NCBI GenBank assembly: GCA_020850775.1 | Contig: JADZEA010000009.1 | Span: forward strand, 1 to 33,253 | Length of the DNA: 33,253 nucleotides | Source: a bacterium | Lineage (GTDB): Bacteria; CLD3 | Reading direction: 5' to 3' | Shown: positions 1 through 7,637 of the stretch, piece by piece | Numbering within the stretch: the stretch's first letter is position 1 | How the letters are laid out: the number at the start of each line of letters is the position of its first letter | Program-made: the position numbers and the translations under genes | The notes under the pieces: model-generated | What the model was told of the DNA's origin: nothing | Seen by the model: only the letters and a program-made list of their open reading frames with translations | The model's database searches: none

Positions 1-1021
1 ACCAAACAACTTTATCCGGTAAACCATCATTTTCGCTGTAAAGTTGAAACTTAAAACTTGAAAACTTTGTAAGACCTGCTTCAGAACCAACCCAAATATT
101 ACCTTCTTTATCCTTAAACAAACAATTTATTGTGTCGTCCGGGAGACCGTTTGCAATTGTTAAAGTTTTTATTTGGTGGTTTTGGCTGACTTGAGAAATG
201 CCTTTCCCAAAACTTCCAATCCAAAGCGTAGAGTCTAAATCTTCATCAATTCTGTAAGAACTGTTTGAAGCTAAACCATCTTGAACAGTGATAAAATCAA
301 AAGTGTTTTTTTTAGGTGAGTAAAGAATTAAACCATTGTTAGAAGTTCCAAAAACCATTTTTCCTGTTTTTGAAAGGTGAATTGAATAAATCGCTTTTTC
401 ATAAATCTTTTTCTCTTTGCTAAAGTTAATAAATTTTTTAGCAGAAAATTTCAGGTGAAAAATCCCTTTTTCAGTCCCAAACCATAAATCCTGATTTTCA
501 TCTTCAAAGATTGAGTTGACGTCTTTTGCGTCAAATCCTTCCTCTGCTTCAACATTTTGAAAATCATTCTTTCCGTTAAACCTAAAAAGCCCTTTTTTAG
601 ACGTTCCGACCCATAAATTATTTTGTGAATCTTGAAAAATATTTAAAATTGTGTTTGGACTTATTTTTTCACTAACAATTTTTTGGAAACTTTCTCCGTC
701 AAATTTTGTAATGCTTCCACCGTAATGACCAAACCAAATGTTTCCATTTTTATCAATCATTGAACTTGTTACGTGGTTTTCTGCCAAACCATCTTTGGCT
801 GTCAGAGTCGTGAAACTTATTCCATCAAATTTTGAAATTCCATCAACCGTTCCAATCCAAAGGTAACCTTCTCTGTCTTGAACAATTGTTTGAACCTGCG
901 ATTGAGCTAAACCTTCTTCTACTCCAAAATTCGTTAAGTGCATTTTTTGTGCAAAACAATTTGTAAAAAACAAAAAAAGACAAGAGTTTAAGAATATTTT
1001 TTTCTTCAATGAGTTAAGCAT
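1..1021 (-). CDS. Two-component-regulator-type beta-propeller protein (partial, C-terminus outside window)
   Basis: This reading frame is absent from the ORF track because it runs off the left edge. It starts at ATG 1021 and stays open to base 2. Residues 1-25 form a signal peptide (basic start, hydrophobic run, then CFAQ before the mature protein), so the product is exported. The rest consists of about 45-residue repeats with motifs such as LWIGTVDG, IWFGHYGG, LWVGTSKKGL, IWVGSEAGL and FDG, typical of the Reg_prop blades that form the periplasmic sensor propeller of hybrid histidine kinases or LytTR-linked sensors in Bacteroidota. No kinase or output domain is visible because the 3' part is missing, so it could be a full sensor kinase or a stand-alone propeller. 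It lies 69 bp downstream of the last haem-operon gene on the same strand and may have its own promoter. Confidence 0.85.
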   Translation of the reverse strand, partial: MLNSLKKKIFLNSCLFLFFTNCFAQKMHLTNFGVEEGLAQSQVQTIVQDREGYLWIGTVDGISKFDGISFTTLTAKDGLAENHVTSSMIDKNGNIWFGHYGGSITKFDGESFQKIVSEKISPNTILNIFQDSQNNLWVGTSKKGLFRFNGKNDFQNVEAEEGFDAKDVNSIFEDENQDLWFGTEKGIFHLKFSAKKFINFSKEKKIYEKAIYSIHLSKTGKMVFGTSNNGLILYSPKKNTFDFITVQDGLASNSSYRIDEDLDSTLWIGSFGKGISQVSQNHQIKTLTIANGLPDDTINCLFKDKEGNIWVGSEAGLTKFSSFKFQLYSENDGLPDKVVW

Positions 1022-1090
1022 TGTTTTAACCTCTTAGCTAACCTGGTTATTTTTAACCTTGAGAACTTTTATTTTTTTAAAAAATTTCTT

Positions 1091-1396
1091 TTAAGCCTTA
1101 GAAAAAAGTTTCTTTGCTAACCAACGACCCATTTTCTTTTCTTTTTCCCAAAAAAATGAGAATTGCCCAAGCAAAGTTCCGTAAACAATCAACAAAACCT
1201 GGTAAAGTGGAACAATCAACAAAATTCTTCCTGTCCACCAACCAAAAGAACCATTTTCAAATCCAAGAAAAGCAAGGATTGGTTTTGCGACAAAAACGAC
1301 ACTCGAACCAGCAATTGAAAAAACAATCAAAATTAAAACTACGTCAAGATTACTTTTCACACCAAAACGCATTTTCATTTTTTCTAAAAAACCCAT
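1091..1396 (-). CDS. Small membrane protein at end of haem operon (DUF6787-like)
   Basis: A 101-residue protein with two hydrophobic segments (about residues 16-45 and 55-80), a basic N-terminus (FLEKMKMRFGVKSN) and a charged C-terminal tail (FFWEKEKKMGRW). From memory it resembles the small Bacteroidota/Chlorobiota membrane family DUF6787, which is sometimes labelled diacylglyceryl transferase without support; I could not check this. The function is unknown. It starts at ATG 1396, two bases after the stop of the protoporphyrinogen oxidase gene, so it is almost certainly cotranscribed with the haem genes and translationally coupled. The context suggests a membrane-associated role in haem synthesis or delivery, but nothing in the sequence proves that. 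Confidence 0.75.
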   Translation of the reverse strand: MGFLEKMKMRFGVKSNLDVVLILIVFSIAGSSVVFVAKPILAFLGFENGSFGWWTGRILLIVPLYQVLLIVYGTLLGQFSFFWEKEKKMGRWLAKKLFSKA

Positions 1397-1398
1397 TT

Positions 1399-2781
1399 CT
1401 AAAACCTTTCTTTGTTTTTTTGTTCAAAAAAGCCAACTAAATTTTTTGCGTTTCTTACACAATCAATCACAGAAACTCCACCAACAAAATTCCCTGAAAC
1501 AACAAAATTTGAGTTTTCAAACAAGTTTTGGATTTCACCAACAATTTCTTTGTGTCCAACGTTGTACTGTGGAATTCCCAAAACCCAGATTTTTGTCATT
1601 TTAATGCCGGGATTTTCAGAAATTGAAAGGTGTTTTTGCAAATCATTTTCCGCCATTTCTATAAAATCTTTTTCGCTAAAATTACTAAAATTCTCATCAC
1701 AAGCTCCACCAAGCATCACAGAAAAAGATGACTTTCCTTTTGGTGCAAAGCCGTTAAAAATTTGGTCGTTCCACAAAGCTCCAAGTATTTTTTGCTTTTC
1801 CCTGTGAGGAACAAGGTAGCCAAATCCTTTAAATTTATTGACTTTATTTTCATAGCCTAAAGAAGTAACTGAAATTGGAGCGTAAATAATTTTACCCAAA
1901 AGTTCAGTTAGTTTAAGAAAAACAGGCTCATTTTTATCAACAATTTTTGCTAACTCGTAAGACGGTAAAGTGCTGAAAACAAAATCTGCTTCGTAAACAC
2001 TTTCCCCAAAATCAAGAACAAACTTTTCACCATTTTTTTGGATTTTTGTTAGTTTTGAACCCAAAACAAGATTGTCTTCCAAAAGTTTGGAAAGCCTGTC
2101 AATTAAAGTTTGCATTCCACCTTCAAAAGTTACCAAAGCAGATTTTTCAATTTCACCAAAGTTTTCACTGATTTCAGGTTTTGTTTTTGGTTGTTTGATT
2201 AAGCCTTTGATAATTCCGCCAAAATTTTTTTCTGGTTCAGTCAGAAAATAAATTGTTTCGTTTGCAGAAAGTTTTTTAATGTTTCCTGCGTAAACTCCTG
2301 AAATTACAGGGTCAATTAGTTTGTTAGCAATTTCTGAACCAAGCCTTCGCTCAATGAAATCATAAATTGTTTCATCTTTAATACTTGTTTTTTGTGAAGT
2401 TGTAAGGTCTTGCAGAATTGCTTTCAGAGTTCCGCTTGTAGTTTTTGAAGTGATTGCTTCAATTGGATTTGAAGGTAATTTTTCAAGTTTTCCCTCAAGA
2501 AAAATGTAACGAATTTTTGCTTCTTTGTTTGAAGGGACTAATTTTTCCCAAAGCCCGATTTCACGTGCAAACTGTAAAAAGTGCCTTCCTTTTCCTGAAG
2601 GACGAATTCCTCTTGGTCCTTCCTCAAAAATAAAACCATCTTTTTTAACTGTAGAAATTTTACCGCCGCAAGTTTTGTTTGCTTCAAAAATCTTGATTTC
2701 AGCATTTGGAAAAGCCTTTTTGAAGTAGTAAGCTGTTGCAAGCCCTGAAATTCCTGCTCCGATAACTGTTATTTTTTTCAT
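1399..2781 (-). CDS. hemG: Protoporphyrinogen oxidase, HemY-type flavoprotein
   Basis: FAD-dependent oxidase that converts protoporphyrinogen IX to protoporphyrin IX (HemY/HemG flavoprotein type). The N-terminus holds the dinucleotide-binding motif GAGISGLATAYY followed by an acidic residue in IFEANKTCGGK, then EEGPRGIRPSG. The C-terminus carries the second FAD-contact stretch, NFVVSGNFVGGVSVIDCV. Length is about 460 residues, normal for the family. The ORF track starts at TTG 2790; I prefer ATG 2781, which gives MKKITVIG. A GAGGAA sequence overlapping the hemN stop sits better spaced for the TTG, so the start stays open. The gene follows hemN directly. No hemQ is seen, so I favour the protoporphyrin-dependent route over the coproporphyrin (CgoX) route. 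Confidence 0.9.
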   Translation of the reverse strand: MKKITVIGAGISGLATAYYFKKAFPNAEIKIFEANKTCGGKISTVKKDGFIFEEGPRGIRPSGKGRHFLQFAREIGLWEKLVPSNKEAKIRYIFLEGKLEKLPSNPIEAITSKTTSGTLKAILQDLTTSQKTSIKDETIYDFIERRLGSEIANKLIDPVISGVYAGNIKKLSANETIYFLTEPEKNFGGIIKGLIKQPKTKPEISENFGEIEKSALVTFEGGMQTLIDRLSKLLEDNLVLGSKLTKIQKNGEKFVLDFGESVYEADFVFSTLPSYELAKIVDKNEPVFLKLTELLGKIIYAPISVTSLGYENKVNKFKGFGYLVPHREKQKILGALWNDQIFNGFAPKGKSSFSVMLGGACDENFSNFSEKDFIEMAENDLQKHLSISENPGIKMTKIWVLGIPQYNVGHKEIVGEIQNLFENSNFVVSGNFVGGVSVIDCVRNAKNLVGFFEQKNKERF

Positions 2782-2804
2782 TTTTATCAAACTGTTTAAT
2801 TTCC

Positions 2805-4181
2805 TCAGACTGTTTTAGAAAATTTTTTGTAGCCGTTTTGCTGTCTGAAATACCAGTCAAAACCCATACAAACGTTACGGACAAAAAGCCTTCCGATTTG
2901 CGTAACTTCAATTTTATTTTCTGAAAGTTCAATTAGTTTGTCGCTGACACAATTTGCGATGTGTTCTTTTTCGTAATCAAAGTAAACATCAAAATCACGG
3001 TCAAACTGCTTTTTAAATTCAATTTTATCAACTGCAAACTGACACATTAAAGCATTAATTACCCATTTTCTGACGAGGTCATCCCGGCTTAGTTTTTTTA
3101 CTCTTTCAAGCGGAAGTTTATCCGAATCAAGCATTGAGTAGTAAGTTTCAAGTTCTTTAGCATTTTGAACAAATGAATTTTCCATAAAACCAATTGATGA
3201 AACTCCAAAACCTAAAAAGGTTTCAGCAGGTTTTAGCGTGTAACCCATAAAATTTCTGTAAAGTGTTCCATTTTCAAAAGCCTTTGCCATTTCGTCTGTT
3301 TTTAGTGCAAAATGGTCCATCGCAATCGTTGAGTAACCATTTTCAAGGAAAATTTCTCGTGAACGCAAGAAAATTTGAAATTTTTCTTCCACCTTCGGTA
3401 AGTTTTCATCTTTAATCAAAGCCATGTGTTTTTTCAGCCAGGGCAAGTGAGCGTAAGAGTAGAGAGCAACTCTGTCGGGACGAAGTTCGCAAGTTTTGTA
3501 AACGGAATCCGAAAAATTTTCTGCTGTCTGAAAAGGCAAACCATAAATTAAATCAAGATTTATTGAAACAAAGCCGAGTTTACGGCAAAATTCAACGTAA
3601 TCTTTAACCATTTCGTAAGGCTGAATTCTGTGAACTGCTTGTTGCACAACAGGATTAAAATCCTGAACTCCCATACTTACACGGTTAAACCCTAAGTTTT
3701 TCAGGAGTAAGATTTTTTCTTTGTCAATCGTTCGCGGGTCAATTTCAATCGCAATTTCACCGTCAAAATCAAGTTCAAAAGTGTTTTTAATTTTGGTAAA
3801 AAGCCTTGTGATTTGTTCGCTTGTCAAAAAAGTTGGAGTTCCTCCGCCCCAGTGAAACTGGATTGCTTTTTTCTTTTTTGAAAAATTAGAAGCGACTTTG
3901 TCAATTTCTTTCTCAAGGTAATCAAGGTAAGAATTAGCGTGTTTTCTGTCTTTTTTAATTACGACGTTACAACCACAGTACCAACACAAAGACTCACAAA
4001 AAGGAATGTGAACGTAAATTGAAAGTGGTTCGTCTTTTTTATCAAAGTCTTGTAAAATTTGAGGATAATCATTTTCTGTAAAATCATTTTTCCATTCAGG
4101 AGCAGTCGGGTAAGAAGTGTAACGAGGTCCCGGAACGTTAAATTTGTGAATTGTTTGGATAGAAAGTTTGTAGTTATCCAT
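2805..4181 (-). CDS. hemN: Oxygen-independent coproporphyrinogen III dehydrogenase (radical SAM)
   Basis: Radical SAM enzyme that oxidatively decarboxylates coproporphyrinogen III to protoporphyrinogen IX without oxygen. The 458-residue length matches true HemN. The N-terminal GPRYTSYPTAP motif is a HemN signature, and the cluster motif at residues 62-71, CESLCWYCGC, has the C-x3-C-x2-C-x-C spacing of HemN rather than that of the shorter HemW-type paralogues. HWGGGTPTFL follows, as in the family. The ATG at 4181 lies 3 bp after the hemE stop, showing tight operon packing. No oxygen-dependent hemF is present in the window, so this appears to be the only coproporphyrinogen-oxidising step encoded here. 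Confidence 0.96.
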   Translation of the reverse strand: MDNYKLSIQTIHKFNVPGPRYTSYPTAPEWKNDFTENDYPQILQDFDKKDEPLSIYVHIPFCESLCWYCGCNVVIKKDRKHANSYLDYLEKEIDKVASNFSKKKKAIQFHWGGGTPTFLTSEQITRLFTKIKNTFELDFDGEIAIEIDPRTIDKEKILLLKNLGFNRVSMGVQDFNPVVQQAVHRIQPYEMVKDYVEFCRKLGFVSINLDLIYGLPFQTAENFSDSVYKTCELRPDRVALYSYAHLPWLKKHMALIKDENLPKVEEKFQIFLRSREIFLENGYSTIAMDHFALKTDEMAKAFENGTLYRNFMGYTLKPAETFLGFGVSSIGFMENSFVQNAKELETYYSMLDSDKLPLERVKKLSRDDLVRKWVINALMCQFAVDKIEFKKQFDRDFDVYFDYEKEHIANCVSDKLIELSENKIEVTQIGRLFVRNVCMGFDWYFRQQNGYKKFSKTV

Positions 4182-4184
4182 TTT

Positions 4185-5219
4185 TTAGCTTTCGTTTTTA
4201 AAGTTTTTCACTAAATCAATTGCAAATTTTACGTTTTCAAAAGGAATGTCAGGCATAATTCCGTGTCCAAGGTTAAAAATAAAACCGCTTTCAGTTCGCA
4301 TTTTTTCAAGAATCCGCAAAACCTTTTTTTGAATAATTTCTTTTGAACCATAAAGCACAAAAGGGTCAAGGTTGCCTTGAACTGCAATTTTTTGAGGTAA
4401 CTGTTGTTTAATTGCCAGCAAGTCTGCGTTCCAGTCAATTGAAATTACATCGGGTTTTGCCTGAGCCATTTTAGAAGCAAAAACTGAACTTCCTTTGCAA
4501 AAAGAAATCACCGGAATATTTTTTCTGTTCAGGTTCTGAATAATTTCGTTAATGTAAAAATGAGAAAATTCATCGTAATCATCCCACGAAAGAACGTTTG
4601 CCCAGGAATCAAAAATTTGGATTGCATTAACTCCTGCTTCAATTTGCCCATTTAAGTAGTTGGTTGTAACTTTTGCAATTTTTGACAGCAAAAGTTTTGC
4701 AATTTCAGGTTCAGTGTTAATCAAAAACTTGGTTGCTTGCAGGTCTTTTGAGGATTTTCCTTCAACAAGGTAAGACATCACCGTGAAGGGTGAACCTGCA
4801 AAACCAATCAAAGGTATTTTATTGTTCAGCCTTTGTTTTACAAGTTTAATCATTTTAAAAACGTAGTCAAAAGCCTTTTCTGTTTCAGGAAAAATGAGGC
4901 TTTCAACGTCTTTTTTAGTCCTTACGGGATTGCTGAAAACGGGACCAATTTTTTCGTGAAAAGATAAATTTCCGCCCATCGCTTCGGCTGTAACGAGAAT
5001 GTCTGAAAACATTATCGCAGCGTCAACACCAAGCAAGTCAACAGGAAGCAGCGTAACTTCAGTCGCAAGTTCCGGGTTTTTCATCATTTCCATAAAAGAA
5101 TAAGTTTCGCGAAATGCCCTGTACTCTTTCATAAATCTTCCTGCCTGCCGCATCATCCAAACGGGAGGACGTTCAACTTTTTTGCTAAAAGCAGCTTTCA
5201 CAAACAAAGAATTTTCCAT
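4185..5219 (-). CDS. hemE: Uroporphyrinogen III decarboxylase
   Basis: Cytoplasmic enzyme that removes four acetate carboxyls from uroporphyrinogen III to give coproporphyrinogen III. The diagnostic N-terminal motif PPVWMMRQAGRFMKEYR is present near residue 20, along with FAGSPFTVMSYLVEG in the middle and NLGHGIMPDIPFE near the C-terminus. At 344 residues it has normal family length. ATG 5219 is preceded on this strand by an 84-bp gap after hemH, the longest gap inside an otherwise tightly packed operon, so an internal promoter or processing site is possible there. It is followed 3 bp later by hemN, the next enzyme in the pathway. Confidence 0.97.
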   Translation of the reverse strand: MENSLFVKAAFSKKVERPPVWMMRQAGRFMKEYRAFRETYSFMEMMKNPELATEVTLLPVDLLGVDAAIMFSDILVTAEAMGGNLSFHEKIGPVFSNPVRTKKDVESLIFPETEKAFDYVFKMIKLVKQRLNNKIPLIGFAGSPFTVMSYLVEGKSSKDLQATKFLINTEPEIAKLLLSKIAKVTTNYLNGQIEAGVNAIQIFDSWANVLSWDDYDEFSHFYINEIIQNLNRKNIPVISFCKGSSVFASKMAQAKPDVISIDWNADLLAIKQQLPQKIAVQGNLDPFVLYGSKEIIQKKVLRILEKMRTESGFIFNLGHGIMPDIPFENVKFAIDLVKNFKNES

Positions 5220-5295
5220 TTTTTACCAATCAATTTTATCACGCCAAAAATATAAAACTTAGAAAAGGGAAACGAATGCTTTTTATGGAGTAAGC

Positions 5296-5313
5296 AGAAA
5301 ATTTTAATTTTCT
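5296..5313. repeat. Small inverted repeat over the hemH stop codon
   Basis: AGAAAAT-ttta-ATTTTCT forms a perfect 7-bp stem with a 4-base loop and overlaps the hemH stop codon. It lies at the start of the 84-bp hemH-hemE gap. It is all A/T apart from one pair, so it is a weak hairpin. It could modulate read-through or mRNA processing, but it may be chance in AT-rich DNA. Confidence 0.3.
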
Positions 5314-6314
5314 ATGACAATCCTTTTTAAACCTTCTGCCCAAAAATCGTGTGCATTTAAACCTTCTGCAAGCTGTAATTTTTCTCCGCCAAGTGTTTGA
5401 AAAATATGCGAGTACTCAACACCAATTTCATAAGTCGTTTCCAAACAATCACAAATAAAAGCAGGACAAAACACGAGAACTTTTTTAACTCCTTTACCAG
5501 CAAGTTTTTTTAAAATTTCACCTGTGTAAGGTTTAATCCATTCATCTTTTCCAAGCCTTGATTGAAAGCAAACAGTGTATTTTTCAGGTTTTAGCTCAAG
5601 TTTTTTAGCAATGTTTTTTGCAGTTTCAAAACATTGAGCCTTGTAACAAAAATAATTTTTCTCTTCCAGTCTGCCACAACAATTTTGGCTGAGACAACTT
5701 CCCGTAAAATCTGCTTTTCGGATTTGCCTTTCAGGAAGTCCGTGAAAACTAAACAAAACGTGTTCGTAGTTTTCCTTCAAATAATTTTTACCAAGTTCTG
5801 CAAAAGCCTCTAAAAAACCTTCGTGGCTGTGAAAATTACTGACAAATTCAAGGCTTGGAAAAACTTCACGGTTTTTCACAATTTCCATCACTTTTTGGTA
5901 AACTGAACCAGTTGTTGCTGAGGCGTACTGCGGAAAAAGCGGAATGATTTTAATTTTGCTAAATTCTTGAGTTTTAAATGTTTCCAATGCTTTTTCAAGC
6001 GAAGGATTTTGGTAACGCATTCCAAATTCCACAACGTAATTTTCTCCGAGAAGCCTTTGCAGTTTTTCCTTTAGTTCAAGACCGTAAACGAGCAGGGGAG
6101 AGCCTTTTTCAGTCCAGATTTTTTGGTAAATTTTAGCAGATTTTGGAGAACGAAACGGAGCAATGATTAAGTTTACGAGCAAAAAACGGAAAACAAACGG
6201 AATGTCAATCACTCTTGGGTCGGAAAGAAATTCCCTCAAATATTTTCTGACATCTTTGGTTTGTGCAGAGTTTGGAGTTCCAAGATTGATTAATAAAATC
6301 CCTGTTTTTTTCAT
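5304..6314 (-). CDS. hemH: Ferrochelatase
   Basis: Inserts ferrous iron into protoporphyrin IX to make protohaem. Family motifs are clear: GILLINLGTPNS at the N-terminus, FPQYASATTGSVY, the catalytic-histidine motif FSFHGLPERQI (His near 191), CFQSRLGKDEWIKPYT, and the C-terminal CPAFICDCLETTYEIGVEY. Length is 336 residues. The segment around residues 205-230 is cysteine-rich (CLSQNCC, then CYKAQC), with further Cys at about 249, 283, 288 and 290. These are possible metal or cluster ligands, but the classic C-terminal [2Fe-2S] extension is not obvious. ATG 6314 follows the hemL stop by 3 bp. Confidence 0.96.
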   Translation of the reverse strand: MKKTGILLINLGTPNSAQTKDVRKYLREFLSDPRVIDIPFVFRFLLVNLIIAPFRSPKSAKIYQKIWTEKGSPLLVYGLELKEKLQRLLGENYVVEFGMRYQNPSLEKALETFKTQEFSKIKIIPLFPQYASATTGSVYQKVMEIVKNREVFPSLEFVSNFHSHEGFLEAFAELGKNYLKENYEHVLFSFHGLPERQIRKADFTGSCLSQNCCGRLEEKNYFCYKAQCFETAKNIAKKLELKPEKYTVCFQSRLGKDEWIKPYTGEILKKLAGKGVKKVLVFCPAFICDCLETTYEIGVEYSHIFQTLGGEKLQLAEGLNAHDFWAEGLKRIVIEN

Positions 6315-6317
6315 TGT

Positions 6318-7616
6318 TTAATCATTTTTAAAAACAAACTTCAAACTTTCAAAAACAGCATTTTTTGCTTTAGTTAAATCTTTTGAAGTGTGAGCAGAAG
6401 AAACAAAACCAACTTCGTAACCCGAAGGTGCAAAATAAATTCCACGTTTAAGCAGTTCATTGTGAAGGATTTTGTATTTTTCCATACTTTTTGGGTCAAT
6501 TTGTTCGGAAGTTTGCACTTTTTCAAGCTCCGTAAACGCAAACCAAAAAATTGAACCAACAGTAAAAACCTTTAGTTTGTAACCTTGAAGTTCAGCAAAT
6601 TTATTGATTGAAGTAACAAAATTTTGTGTTTTAGTTTCCAATTTTTGGTAAAAGCCTTTTTTTAAGCATTCCTTCAGTTGAGCAATTCCACCTGACATCG
6701 CAACAGGATTTCCCGATAAAGTTCCTGCCTGGTAAACCGGACCATCAGGGCTGACACAACTCATTATTTTTTCACTTGAACCGTAAGCACCAACAGGAAG
6801 TCCGCCACCAATTATTTTTCCGTAAGTTACAACGTCAGGTTGAATCCCGTAAAATCCTGCAGCACCGCAAAACCCAACTCTGAAACCAGAAATCACTTCG
6901 TCAAAAATGAGTAAAGAACCGTTTGCTTTCGTGATTTCCCGTAAAAATTCAAGGTAAGATTTTTCTTGCAAAAGCAAGCCGTTGTTTGCAGGAATTGGCT
7001 CAATTACCACGCAAGCAATTTCATTTTTAAAATTTTCAAAAGCTTTTTTCACTGCTTCTTTGTCGTTTAGCGGCAAAACAATTGTCTCTTTTGCAAAACT
7101 TTCAGGAACTCCTGCCGAACTTGAAGTTCCAAAAGTTGCAAGCCCTGAACCAGCTTTTACCAGCAAGTAATCTGTGTGTCCGTGGTAGCAACCATCAAAC
7201 TTGATGATTTTGTCCCGTTTTGTGAAACCTCTCGCAAGACGAACTGCTGACATCACTGCTTCAGTTCCGGAACTGACAAACCTTAGTTTTTCAATGAACC
7301 TGTTGTTCTGTAAAATCAATTTTGCAAGTTCGTTTTCAAGTTTTGTTGGCGCACCAAAAGTCGTTCCGCTGGTAATTGCAGAAATCACTTTTTCACGAAT
7401 TTTTGAGTTGTTGTGTCCGAGAATTAATGGTCCCCACGAACAACAAAAATCAATAAACTCGTTTCCGTCAGCGTCATAAATTTTTGAGCCATTTCCTTTT
7501 TCAATGAAAAGTGGCGAACCAAAAACTGATTTAAAAGCCCTTACAGGAGAATTTACTCCGCCGGGAAAATATTTTTTAGCTTCTTTGTAAAGTTTGTTGG
7601 ATTGTTTTCTTTGCAA
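6318..7616 (-). CDS. hemL: Glutamate-1-semialdehyde 2,1-aminomutase
   Basis: PLP enzyme of the C5 pathway that turns glutamate-1-semialdehyde into 5-aminolevulinate. The N-terminal PGGVNSPVRAF motif, SSGTEAVMSAVRLARG, DGCYHGHTDY and the PLP-lysine segment TYGKIIGGGLPVGAYG (Lys about 267) identify it. Length is 432 residues, as usual. The start is a TTG at 7616: no ATG lies between it and the conserved N-terminus, and upstream TTTAGGTAAAAC gives at best a weak ribosome-binding site. The gene lies 21 bp after hemCD and 3 bp before hemH. Confidence 0.97.
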   Translation of the reverse strand: MQRKQSNKLYKEAKKYFPGGVNSPVRAFKSVFGSPLFIEKGNGSKIYDADGNEFIDFCCSWGPLILGHNNSKIREKVISAITSGTTFGAPTKLENELAKLILQNNRFIEKLRFVSSGTEAVMSAVRLARGFTKRDKIIKFDGCYHGHTDYLLVKAGSGLATFGTSSSAGVPESFAKETIVLPLNDKEAVKKAFENFKNEIACVVIEPIPANNGLLLQEKSYLEFLREITKANGSLLIFDEVISGFRVGFCGAAGFYGIQPDVVTYGKIIGGGLPVGAYGSSEKIMSCVSPDGPVYQAGTLSGNPVAMSGGIAQLKECLKKGFYQKLETKTQNFVTSINKFAELQGYKLKVFTVGSIFWFAFTELEKVQTSEQIDPKSMEKYKILHNELLKRGIYFAPSGYEVGFVSSAHTSKDLTKAKNAVFESLKFVFKND

Positions 7617-7637
7617 GTTTTACCTAAATTCCTTTTT

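Noticed and set aside
1114-1440. Plus-strand 108-aa ORF
   Set aside because: It lies opposite the haem-operon membrane protein gene, is rich in Lys/Gln/Phe and has no protein-like pattern; a shadow frame.
2041-2060. Further copies of TTTTGGATTTTT-like strings in genes
   Set aside because: They arise from Lys-Ile-Gln codons on the coding strand and are not evidence for a regulatory motif.
2805-4181. HemW (haem chaperone) instead of HemN
   Set aside because: The GPRYTSYPTAP motif, C-x3-C-x2-C-x-C spacing and length of 458 fit true HemN.
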